This document shows, in pieces, positions 43,417 through 51,282 of a stretch of 64,000 bases of DNA (its first letter is position 1; each line of letters begins with the position of its first letter). The notes beneath the pieces were generated by a model. That model was not told the DNA's origin and did no database searches. It worked only from the letters and a program-made list of their open reading frames with translations. Both the position numbers and the translations under genes were made by a program. The stretch comes from Devosia sp. YR412. Its GTDB lineage: Bacteria > Pseudomonadota > Alphaproteobacteria > Rhizobiales > Devosiaceae. The stretch is from NCBI RefSeq assembly GCF_900110945.1, contig NZ_FOFL01000001.1:434001-498000 (forward strand). Direction: 5' to 3'.

Positions 43417-44304
43417 ATGACCAGCAGCCGTAGCGCAGTCACCTTCGCCCTTCTTCTGCTGGCCCCCGCGCTGATCTATATCCTGACCATCGTCGCCTAT
43501 CCGCTGGTCGATACCATCATCCTCAGCTTCACCAATGCGGCGCTCCGCCCGACCTATGATTTCGTCGGCTGGGCCAATTACCAGCGCATCTTCACCGCCG
43601 GCAATTTCACCGAAGTCATCATCCGCACCCTGGTCTGGACCTTCTTTTCGGTCTCGATCAAGATGATCATCGGCATGTGCGGCGCCGTGCTGCTCAATGC
43701 CGCCGTGCCTGGCCAGACCGTCTTCCGCATCCTCACCATGCCGCCCTGGATCGTTCCCATGGCCATCGGCATCTACATGTGGGCCTGGATGTATAACGGC
43801 AATTTCGGCATGATTTCCGGAATGCTGCAGAATTTCGGCCTGACCAATGGCCCGGTCGCCTTCCTCGCCTATGGCCACACCGCCTTCTGGGCCACCATCG
43901 TCACCGACGTGTGGATCGGCGTGCCCATGGTCACCATCTATTTCCTGGCCTCGATGCAGTCGATCTCTCGCGATCTCTATGAAGCCGCCTGGACCGATGG
44001 GGCAGGGCGCTTCTACCGCTGGCGCCGCATCACCCTGCCGCTGATGCTGCCGGCCATCGTCACCATGAGCCTGCTCTCGCTCATCGCCACCTTCAATTCC
44101 TTCGACATCATCTACATCCTGACCAATGGCGGCCCGTCCGGTCAGACCACGACGATGATCATCGACACCTACAAGACCGCCATGGGCTCCCGCAAATATG
44201 GCGAAGGCGCCGCTCGCGCCGTGGTCATTTGCATCTTCGTGTCGATCTTCTGCCTCGTCTACTTCCGCGCCGTCCGCAAGCTCTCCCAGGGAGAAGTCAA
44301 ATGA
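43417..44304 (+). CDS. Carbohydrate ABC transporter permease 1 (MalF/UgpA type)
   Basis: A 295-residue inner-membrane subunit with about six helices. The N terminus (FALLLLAPALIYILTIVAYP) is a family-typical first helix; the EAA coupling loop reads EAAWTDGAGRFYRWRRITLPLMLP, and SFDIIYILTNGGP is a hallmark of the second part. Starts after a 10-base gap from the oxidoreductase gene and overlaps the second permease by 4 bases. Confidence 0.92.
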   Translation: MTSSRSAVTFALLLLAPALIYILTIVAYPLVDTIILSFTNAALRPTYDFVGWANYQRIFTAGNFTEVIIRTLVWTFFSVSIKMIIGMCGAVLLNAAVPGQTVFRILTMPPWIVPMAIGIYMWAWMYNGNFGMISGMLQNFGLTNGPVAFLAYGHTAFWATIVTDVWIGVPMVTIYFLASMQSISRDLYEAAWTDGAGRFYRWRRITLPLMLPAIVTMSLLSLIATFNSFDIIYILTNGGPSGQTTTMIIDTYKTAMGSRKYGEGAARAVVICIFVSIFCLVYFRAVRKLSQGEVK

Positions 44305-45233
44305 GCGATGTCGCCCGCACCGAAGAAATTGCCGCTGTCGAAAGCCCCGCCTTGGTCAAGCCGGCCAGCCGCGTCCGCTCCGCCAAGCCGATGATCGACC
44401 GCTACAAGTGGTATGAGGTCGCCTCGATCTATCTGGGCATTGCGGTCTTTCTGTTCTTCGTCCTGGCGCCTTTCATCGAAGGCTTCCTGGTCTCGCTCAA
44501 GCCGCTCGCCCAGTTGTTTTCGACGCCCTATAGCTTCATTCCGAAAAACGGCTCCTTTGACGCCTATGTCAACATGTGGACCTCGGTCCCCATGCTGGGC
44601 ATGCACATCTTCAATTCCTTCTTCATCTCGAGCGTGGTGACGCTGATCGTCATCGCCGTGGTGGTACCCGCCGCCTATGCCTTCGCCCGCTTCCAGTTCC
44701 CCGCCTCGGGTCTGATGCTGGCCGGGTTCCTGGCGGTCAACATGTTCTCGGGCGCGGTTCTTTTGATCCCGCTGTTCCGCCTGATGCGCGGTTTCGGCAT
44801 GCTCAACACCTATTGGGCGATGATCGTGCCCGGCGCCGCCTTCCTCATTCCGTCGTCGATCTTCCTGCTGCGCACCTACATGCTGCGCATTCCGCGCGAG
44901 CTTGACGAGGCCGCCTGGGTCGATGGTGCATCGCGCCTTTACACTTTGCGCCGGGTCATCCTGCCGCTGGCCATGCCGGGCATTGTCGTGGTCGCCATCA
45001 TGACCTTCATCGGCGCCTATGCGCAGCAGTTCATCTTCGCGCTGACTTTCAATTCCAAGACCGAATACATGCCGCTGCCGGTGGGGCTCTTCGCCTTCTT
45101 CGGCAAGCAGGAAGTGCAGTGGAACGAGCTGATGGCCGCGTCCTTCGTCGGCATCCTGCCGGTGATGATCGTCATCGTGTTCCTGCAGCGCTATCTCGTG
45201 GCAGGCCTGACCGCAGGGGCGGTCAAGCAGTAG
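44301..45233 (+). CDS. Carbohydrate ABC transporter permease 2 (MalG/UgpE type)
   Basis: A 310-residue second permease. About 45 N-terminal residues are polar, then a first helix (IYLGIAVFLFFVLAPFI), and the EAA loop is DEAAWVDGASRLYTLRRVIL. ATG 44301 overlaps permease 1 by 4 bases. It pairs with permease 1 to form the channel, with the binding protein at 45366 and the ATPase at 46658. A duplicated hairpin follows its stop. Confidence 0.92.
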   Translation: MSDVARTEEIAAVESPALVKPASRVRSAKPMIDRYKWYEVASIYLGIAVFLFFVLAPFIEGFLVSLKPLAQLFSTPYSFIPKNGSFDAYVNMWTSVPMLGMHIFNSFFISSVVTLIVIAVVVPAAYAFARFQFPASGLMLAGFLAVNMFSGAVLLIPLFRLMRGFGMLNTYWAMIVPGAAFLIPSSIFLLRTYMLRIPRELDEAAWVDGASRLYTLRRVILPLAMPGIVVVAIMTFIGAYAQQFIFALTFNSKTEYMPLPVGLFAFFGKQEVQWNELMAASFVGILPVMIVIVFLQRYLVAGLTAGAVKQ

Positions 45234-45303
45234 AGTTTTCGGCCGGGGCCCGCCGGGACCCGCACTGACCGCGTCGCGGTCAAAAAGTAGAGTTTTCGGC
45301 CGG
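45207..45303 (+). repeat. Duplicated hairpin unit between permease and binding-protein genes
   Basis: A unit of about 40 bases occurs twice, 57-58 bases apart (45207-45246 and 45265-45303), sharing gtagagttttcggccgg. Each contains a TGACCGC...GCGGTCA stem (loops aggg and gtc). The first copy includes the permease stop codon, so the second is a duplicated gene end. Confidence 0.8.
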
Positions 45304-45365
45304 ACCCCGGAGGGATCGGACGAGAGGGAAGGCGCCTTCGGGCGTGCAACAAGGGAGACTAAAGA

Positions 45366-46589
45366 ATGAACAAGACCAAAGGCTTTGTGCTGGCGTCGCT
45401 GGTGGCCCTCTCGGGTACCACAGGCCTGGCCGGTGTCGCCGTCGCCGAAGAAATCAACATCATCCTCTGCGGCGACGTGGTGACCCCGGTCTACACCAAG
45501 CTGTTCGAGGAATGGAACGCCGCCAATCCTGACTACCAGGTTGCGCCCGAACTCGTTGGCTGGGGCCAGTGCCAGGACAAGGTGACCACCCTCGCCGTCG
45601 CCGGTACGCCCGTCGATATCGCCTATGTCGGTTCGCGTACCCTCAAGCAGTTCGCCCAGAACGACCTGATCGTTCCGGTGCCGATGAGCGACGACGAAAA
45701 GGCCGGCTACTACAACAACGTCCCTGAAACCGTCACCTTCGACGGCACCCAGTGGGGCATTCCGGTCGCCTTCTCCACCAAGGCCCTGTTCTGGAACAAG
45801 GACCTGTTCGAGGCTGCTGGCCTTGATCCCGAGGTTCCCCCGGCCACCTGGGAAGAAGAGATCGCTTTCGCCAAGCAGATCACCGAAAAGACCGACGCTG
45901 CCGGCTTCGGCATGGTCGCCAAGACCTTCGACGGCACCATGCACTGGTTCCTGCACTGGCTCTATACCAACAACGGCCAGGTCATTGATGCCGATGGCAA
46001 CATCACCCTCGACTCGCCGCAGAACCTCGCTGCCCTGACCGCTTTCAAGGAAATCGTGCCCTTCTCCGAAGAAGGCCCGACCGCCTATGAGCAGAACGAA
46101 GTCCGCGCCATCTGGCTCGACGGTGGCCTTGCCATGCTGCATTGCTCGGTCAGCTGTGCTGGTCGTGGCACCGAAGCTGGCATCAACTGGGGCGTTGCTC
46201 CGCTGCCGCTCGGCCCGGAAGCCCAGGGTCCTGGCACGCTGCTGATCACCGACTCGCTGGCCGTGTTCAAGGGCACTGGCCAGGAAGACAAGGTCATCGA
46301 ATTCGGCAAGTTCCTGACCTCGCCTGAAAACCAGCTGGCCTACGAACTCAGCGAAGGCGGCCTGACCCCGCTGCGTCCGTCTGCCGAAGTCGACAAGCTC
46401 GTCGCCGATACCCCGCATTGGAAGCCCTTCATCGACGGCATCGAATTCGGTGGTCCTGAGCCCCTGCTGACCGACTATGTCGGTTTCCAGAACGTCATGA
46501 TCGAAATGGTCCAGTCCGTCGTCACCGGCGCTGCTGAACCCGCCGCTGCCCTCACCAAGGCTGCCGGCGAGCTCGACCAGTACAAATAA
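45366..46589 (+). CDS. Carbohydrate ABC transporter substrate-binding protein
   Basis: A 407-residue periplasmic binding protein of the SBP_bac_1 (MalE-like) class. A signal peptide (FVLASLVALSGTTGLAGVAVA, cleavage near VA-E) leads to the bilobed domain: KLFEEWNAANPDYQVAPELV, AGTPVDIAYVGSRTLKQFA and LFWNKDLFEAAGLDP. It is the recognition unit of the importer; the ligand is inferred as an oligosaccharide, possibly chito-oligomers given the cytoplasmic GH20 downstream. Flanked by hairpins on both sides. Confidence 0.9.
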   Translation: MNKTKGFVLASLVALSGTTGLAGVAVAEEINIILCGDVVTPVYTKLFEEWNAANPDYQVAPELVGWGQCQDKVTTLAVAGTPVDIAYVGSRTLKQFAQNDLIVPVPMSDDEKAGYYNNVPETVTFDGTQWGIPVAFSTKALFWNKDLFEAAGLDPEVPPATWEEEIAFAKQITEKTDAAGFGMVAKTFDGTMHWFLHWLYTNNGQVIDADGNITLDSPQNLAALTAFKEIVPFSEEGPTAYEQNEVRAIWLDGGLAMLHCSVSCAGRGTEAGINWGVAPLPLGPEAQGPGTLLITDSLAVFKGTGQEDKVIEFGKFLTSPENQLAYELSEGGLTPLRPSAEVDKLVADTPHWKPFIDGIEFGGPEPLLTDYVGFQNVMIEMVQSVVTGAAEPAAALTKAAGELDQYK

Positions 46590-46602
46590 ATCGTTGACCG
46601 CA

Positions 46603-46626
46603 GCCGTCGCCCTTCGGGGCGGCGGC
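46603..46626 (+). other. Stem-loop after the second binding-protein gene
   Basis: A 10-bp stem gccgtcgccc / gggcggcggc (one G-T pair) capped by a ttcg tetraloop, 13 bases after the binding-protein stop and before the ATPase gene. Probably stabilises the upstream mRNA or partly terminates. Confidence 0.7.
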
Positions 46627-46657
46627 ACCCCTCCTTTTCCCCGGAGCCGAGCAGAAA

Positions 46658-47734
46658 ATGTCGCAACTGAGCCTGAAGCGCCTCGAAAAGTCCTTCAACG
46701 AAGCCCGCATCATCAAGGGCATCGATCTGGAGGTTTCCGAAGGCGAATTCGTGGTCTTCGTCGGACCCTCCGGCTGCGGTAAATCCACCCTGTTGCGCAT
46801 GATCGCCGGCCTCGAAGACGTCACCGAGGGCGAGATTTCCATCAGCGGCAAGGTGGTCAACGACCTGCCGCCGGTCGAACGCGGCATCGCCATGGTGTTC
46901 CAGTCCTATGCGCTCTACCCGCATATGACGGTCTATGAAAACATCGCCTTCCCGCTGCGCGTCGAAAAGCTGCCCAAGGACGAGGTCGAAAAGCGGGTCC
47001 AGGCCGCGGCGAAAGTGCTCCAGCTCGAGCCGCGCCTGCAGCATCGCCCCGGCCAGCTCTCCGGCGGCCAGCGCCAGCGCGTCGCCATCGGTCGCGCCAT
47101 CGTCCGCCAGCCCAAGATTTTCCTGTTCGACGAGCCCCTGTCCAACCTCGACGCCGCACTCCGTTCCGAGATGCGCATCGAGCTGATGGAACTGCACAAG
47201 CGCCTCGGCTCGACCATGATCTACGTCACCCACGATCAGGTCGAAGCCATGACCATGGCCGACAAGATCGTCGTGCTCGATGCCGGCGTCATCTCCCAGG
47301 TCGGCTCGCCGCTGCAGCTCTATCACAAGCCCGACAATCTCTTCGTCGCCGGCTTCATCGGCTCGCCCAAGATGAACTTCATCAACGGCACGGTAAAATC
47401 CGCCGACGGCACCACCATCACCCTCGACCTCGGCGCCCTGGGCACCCTGGCCCTGCCACGCAGCGCCAAGATCGGCGCCGGCCAGTCGGTCACGCTCGGC
47501 ATTCGCCCCGAACACCTCAAACTCGGCGCCGGCGACTTCACCCTGTCGGTCACCCCGCGCATCATCGAACACCTCGGCATCCACACCGTGCTCTATGCCA
47601 ACCTGCCCGCCGGCGAAAACTTCATCGGCCTCTTCGAAGGCGCCCCGGAAGTCGAGGAAACCAAGCCGGTGCAGATCGGCTTCACGCTGGATCAGGTGCA
47701 TCTGTTCGACCAGGCAGGATTGGCCGTCTACTAA
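46658..47734 (+). CDS. Carbohydrate ABC transporter ATPase (MalK/UgpC type)
   Basis: A 358-residue ATPase: Walker A GPSGCGKST (36-44), Q loop VFQSYALYPHMTV, signature LSGGQRQRVAIGRA, Walker B LFDEPLSNLD, switch VTHDQVEAMTMAD. A C-terminal regulatory TOBE/OB domain (about 240-358) is typical of UgpC/MalK. Two copies drive the transporter formed by the permeases upstream. Last gene of the operon before an intergenic repeat. Confidence 0.94.
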   Translation: MSQLSLKRLEKSFNEARIIKGIDLEVSEGEFVVFVGPSGCGKSTLLRMIAGLEDVTEGEISISGKVVNDLPPVERGIAMVFQSYALYPHMTVYENIAFPLRVEKLPKDEVEKRVQAAAKVLQLEPRLQHRPGQLSGGQRQRVAIGRAIVRQPKIFLFDEPLSNLDAALRSEMRIELMELHKRLGSTMIYVTHDQVEAMTMADKIVVLDAGVISQVGSPLQLYHKPDNLFVAGFIGSPKMNFINGTVKSADGTTITLDLGALGTLALPRSAKIGAGQSVTLGIRPEHLKLGAGDFTLSVTPRIIEHLGIHTVLYANLPAGENFIGLFEGAPEVEETKPVQIGFTLDQVHLFDQAGLAVY

Positions 47735-47880
47735 GGCCCCCACCCGCCCCCCTATCGGGGGCCACCCTCCCCACAAGGGGGAGGGATAAGAAAGATCGAG
47801 ACCGCTGAACTCTCAATTCCCTCCCCTAAATGGGGAGGGTGGCCCCAAAGGGGTCGGGTGGGTGATGGGAGCCACCATGG
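47735..47880. repeat. Dispersed GC-rich intergenic palindromic element, copy 3
   Basis: Same orientation and core as the element at 604-735: ccctccccacaagggggagg followed by gataagaaagatcgaga, then ccctcccctaaatggggaggg. C- and G-rich ends flank it. Lies after the ATPase gene and before the RpiR gene. Confidence 0.8.
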
Positions 47881-47942
47881 TCCCGTACTAGTCCCCATCG
47901 ACTGCGGTTAACCCGCGTCATGCAACAAAAGGGAGGCCGATC

Positions 47943-48809
47943 ATGTCGGACATCGTCGGCCTGCTGCAGACCGAGAAAAACGCCTTCACCCGCTCCGAGC
48001 GCGCGCTGACCGAAATCGTCCTCGCCGATGTCGATAGCGTGCTGAAAATGTCCATCGTCGACCTCGCCGCCCAGGCCGAGGTCTCCCCGCCCACCGTCAC
48101 CCGCTTCTGCCGCCGCCTCGGCTGCGACAGCTATGCCGATTTCAAGGTGCGCCTCGCCCAGTCGCGCTTCGTCGGCCAGCGCTACTTTGCGCCCCAGGCC
48201 GGCCCCTCGAGCGTGCATGAAATCGCCCAGGGCGTCGTCAACGGCATCCAGTCAATCATCTACGACACGTTCGACCATCTCGATTTCGCCGCCGTCGAAC
48301 GCGCCGCCGAAAGCATTGTCAAATCCTCCAATGTCCTGGCCTTCGGCTCGGGCGGCGCCTCCTCGATGATGGCCGGCGAAGTCGAGGCGCGCCTGTTCCG
48401 CCTCGGCCTCAAGGTCGCCACCAGCGACGATCACCAGATCCAGATGATGCGCGCCGCTGCTGCCCCAGCCGGCACCGTCATCGTCGCCTTCTCGCTCTCG
48501 GGCAATAATTCCCAGCTCGCCAAGGCGCTCACCGTCGCCGGCGAATATGGCCACACCCGCATCGTGGTCACCCGCTCGGCCTCCATCGTTTCGGCCCAGT
48601 CCGACATTCTGCTGCCGGTCAACTGGCACGAAAATACCGACATCTTGCGCCCCACGCCCGGCCGCTACGCCTTTCTTGCCACCGTCGACGTGCTGGCCCA
48701 GACCGTCGCCACCCGCCTCGGCCCCTCCGCCGTCGCCTCCATGCGCCGCATCAAGCACCAGCTCGTCGTCAACCGCGACGGCGACGACACCCAGCCGCTG
48801 GGGGATTGA
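47943..48809 (+). CDS. RpiR/MurR-family transcriptional regulator
   Basis: A 288-residue regulator with an N-terminal RpiR helix-turn-helix (about 1-78, VSPPTVTRFCRRLGCDSYAD) and a C-terminal SIS domain (about 115-250, VLAFGSGGASSMMAGEVE and VIVAFSLSGNNSQLAKAL) that binds phosphosugars. RpiR regulators control amino-sugar and sugar-phosphate genes. Position between the importer and a GH20 gene makes amino-sugar control the likeliest role. No operator was confirmed. Confidence 0.9.
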   Translation: MSDIVGLLQTEKNAFTRSERALTEIVLADVDSVLKMSIVDLAAQAEVSPPTVTRFCRRLGCDSYADFKVRLAQSRFVGQRYFAPQAGPSSVHEIAQGVVNGIQSIIYDTFDHLDFAAVERAAESIVKSSNVLAFGSGGASSMMAGEVEARLFRLGLKVATSDDHQIQMMRAAAAPAGTVIVAFSLSGNNSQLAKALTVAGEYGHTRIVVTRSASIVSAQSDILLPVNWHENTDILRPTPGRYAFLATVDVLAQTVATRLGPSAVASMRRIKHQLVVNRDGDDTQPLGD

Positions 48810-48855
48810 TTGGTGCAACACCAAGCGCCAGGCATTCAGCTGCCAAGTGGAGCCA

Positions 48856-48993
48856 AAATCACCTCTCCCCTGAGGGGAGAGGTCGGCGCGCAGCGCCGGG
48901 TGAGGGGTTCACCGCCGCAGTCAGCACGGTACCCCTCGCGAGCCCTGAACCCCTCACCCCACCCTCTCCGCTCAGGGGAGAGGGAGCCAACGT
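48856..48993. repeat. GC-rich intergenic inverted repeat (second type)
   Basis: Non-coding stretch between the RpiR and GH20 genes. It holds a 13-bp perfect pair gggtgaggggttc (48898-48910) and gaacccctcaccc (48947-48959), and ctcccctgaggggag palindromes on both sides. Similar in style to the other dispersed elements but without their core sequence. Confidence 0.7.
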
Positions 48994-49063
48994 CCAGCGG
49001 TCCACGGCGGCAGTTGATCATCGCCGCAGCGCCTAGATCGTCTATCAAAGAAAAAGTATTGCC

Positions 49064-51076
49064 ATGACCATCGCCTTCTCCCTCGTCACCACCTGGACCC
49101 CCGCCACCGATGACGCCCCGCTCGGCTATGGCATCGAGCTGACCAATGACGGCGACGAAGCGGTCTCCAATTTCCAGCTCGGCTTCTCCGGTCCCGCGCG
49201 CATCGACCCGCACGCCACGCTCGAAAACGGCAAGCTGCTCAAGCGCCTCTCCAACCACACGCTGATCGCCCCACCCGAAGACTTCGTGCTGCAGCCCGGC
49301 CAGACCTGGACCTCTATCGCCCGCGGCCTCTCCTATGGCCTGCGCCATTGGAGCGACGGCGCCAACACCGGCTATGTCGTGTTGAGTGACGGCACGGTCG
49401 TCTCACTCGCCACCGCCCCCACCAAGGGCAAGGGTCACAATTCGCCCCTGCTCAAGGGCGCGGTGAAATTCCCCGTGCCGGCCAAGGCGCCGGTCCCGGT
49501 TTCGATCATTCCCTGGCCCAAATCCGTCGCCACCACCGGCGCTCGCACCGCCCCTCCCGGCCTTGATCTGAAACCCGAAGGCACAGACGCCGGCCGCGCC
49601 GCCGCCGCCTTTGCTGGCCTCGTCGATGATCTCTTCTCCGTCGAAGGCCTGGTCCGCCCGGCCTCCGAAGCCGGCCTGCCGGTCACGATCCGCTACAAGG
49701 ACGGGCTCGGCGCCGAAGCCTATGAAGTCCACTTCGCCGATGACGCGGTGACGGTCGAAGCCACCACCCGCCAGGGCATGTTCTATGGCCTCGTCACCCT
49801 CGGCCAGATCCTGCGCGGCGCCAAACAGCACCCGCAGACCTTCATCTTCCCCACCGGCGGCACCATCACCGACGAGCCCGGCTTTGCCTATCGCGGCTGC
49901 CATCTCGACGTGGCCCGCCAGTTCTATTCCGGCGCCGAAGTCTCCCGCCTGATCAAGCTGCTCGCCTGGAACAAGCTCAACAAGTTCCATTGGCACCTCA
50001 GCGAAGACGAAGCCTGGCGCGTCGAAATCGATGCCTATCCGGCGCTCACCGAAGTCGGCGCCTGGCGCGGCCACGGCAAGGCCCTGCCGCCCTTGCTTGG
50101 CTCCGGCCCGCACCCCACCGGCGGCTATTACTCCAAGAATGTCATCCGCCAGATCGTCGCTCTGGCCGATAGCCTCGCCGTGACCGTCATCCCCGAAATC
50201 GACATGCCCGGCCATTTCTACGCCGCGCTGCAGGCCGTGCCCGAGCTGCGCGACCCCAATGAAACCGGCGAATACCAGTCGGTGCAAGGCTTCCCCAATA
50301 ACTCGCTCAACCCGGCGCATGAGCCGGTCTACAAATTTGTCGAAACCGTCATCGACGAAATGCTCGAACTCTTCCCCGCCGGCATTTTCCACCTCGGCGC
50401 CGACGAGGTTCCACTCGCCGCGTGGTCCGGCTCGCCGCTCGCCCTCGACATGATCGAAAAGCTGAGCGGTCCGGCCATGCGCAAGAAGCACGAGGCGCAG
50501 TTCAACGTTCTCGGCAATCACCACGGCGCCGACGACATCGAAGGCTCGCCCACCGCACTGATCCAGGCCGCCTTTATCCGCCGCGTCCACGATTACATCT
50601 CGTCCAAGGGCGCCATCACCGGCGGCTGGGAAGAGGCCGCCCATGGCGATGCCGTCGACAAGGACAAGAGCTTCGTCATCGGCTGGCGCAATGTCGAAAT
50701 CAACGCGGCCCTCGCCGAGCGCGGCTATGACATCGTGGTCTCGCCCGGCCAGCGCTACTACCTCGACATGGCCAATGGCGTCGCCTGGGCCGAACCCGGC
50801 GCCGGCTGGGCCGGCTGGTCGGGCCCGCAGGAAACCTATGAGTTCGAAAGCCGCCAAGGCATGTCCGAAAACGGCCTCAAGCACCTGCTCGGCATCCAGG
50901 CCTGCATCTGGAGCGAGTCGATGACCGACCGCGCCATCTTCGACCGCCTGGTCTTCCCGCGCTTGTCCGCCATCGCCGAATCCGGCTGGACCACGCCCGA
51001 GCGCAAAAGCTGGGACCGCTTCAAGGCGCTCGTGGGCACCATGCCAATCATGTACGGCAACTGGGCTGCAGAGTAG
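49064..51076 (+). CDS. Beta-N-acetylhexosaminidase (GH20), cytoplasmic
   Basis: A 670-residue glycoside hydrolase family 20 enzyme that releases terminal GlcNAc/GalNAc by substrate-assisted catalysis. The first 150 residues form a beta-sandwich accessory domain; a zincin-like GH20 domain 2 precedes the barrel (about 280-640), which opens with YRGCHLDVARQFYSG and WNKLNKFHWHLSEDEAWR. The catalytic pair is D447-E448 in FHLGADEVP. There is no signal peptide, so it cuts imported oligosaccharides inside the cell; this ties the nearby importer to chitin-like or other hexosamine oligomers. Confidence 0.93.
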   Translation: MTIAFSLVTTWTPATDDAPLGYGIELTNDGDEAVSNFQLGFSGPARIDPHATLENGKLLKRLSNHTLIAPPEDFVLQPGQTWTSIARGLSYGLRHWSDGANTGYVVLSDGTVVSLATAPTKGKGHNSPLLKGAVKFPVPAKAPVPVSIIPWPKSVATTGARTAPPGLDLKPEGTDAGRAAAAFAGLVDDLFSVEGLVRPASEAGLPVTIRYKDGLGAEAYEVHFADDAVTVEATTRQGMFYGLVTLGQILRGAKQHPQTFIFPTGGTITDEPGFAYRGCHLDVARQFYSGAEVSRLIKLLAWNKLNKFHWHLSEDEAWRVEIDAYPALTEVGAWRGHGKALPPLLGSGPHPTGGYYSKNVIRQIVALADSLAVTVIPEIDMPGHFYAALQAVPELRDPNETGEYQSVQGFPNNSLNPAHEPVYKFVETVIDEMLELFPAGIFHLGADEVPLAAWSGSPLALDMIEKLSGPAMRKKHEAQFNVLGNHHGADDIEGSPTALIQAAFIRRVHDYISSKGAITGGWEEAAHGDAVDKDKSFVIGWRNVEINAALAERGYDIVVSPGQRYYLDMANGVAWAEPGAGWAGWSGPQETYEFESRQGMSENGLKHLLGIQACIWSESMTDRAIFDRLVFPRLSAIAESGWTTPERKSWDRFKALVGTMPIMYGNWAAE

Positions 51077-51114
51077 GAAACAGACGCCCCACTGGTGTAA
51101 GGCCAAAAGAGTGG

Positions 51115-51264
51115 AGCACCACCCCCCCCTTGAGGGGAGGGAAGCGAGTTAGCACTTAGCGTTTGCTAAGTCCGTCATCGAGCAGGAAGGGGGTATTCTT
51201 CCGCAAGCACAGCGCCTGTGGCCTACCCCCTCCCTTGATCCCTCCCCTCAAGGGGGAGGGTGAC
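51115..51264. repeat. GC-rich intergenic inverted repeat (third type)
   Basis: Long imperfect arms (about 51118-51141 and 51239-51262, each containing the ccctcccctcaaggggg motif) frame about 100 bases, inside which a perfect 7-bp hairpin acttagc/gctaagt sits at 51154-51171. Placed between converging GH20 and M81 genes; could also act as a bidirectional terminator. Confidence 0.65.
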
Positions 51265-51282
51265 GACTGAAACGTCAGCGTC

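Noticed and set aside
44259..46628. 789-residue minus-strand frame opposite the sugar importer
   Set aside because: Antisense to two well-supported genes (permease 2 and the binding protein); the composition is typical of GC-rich shadow frames.
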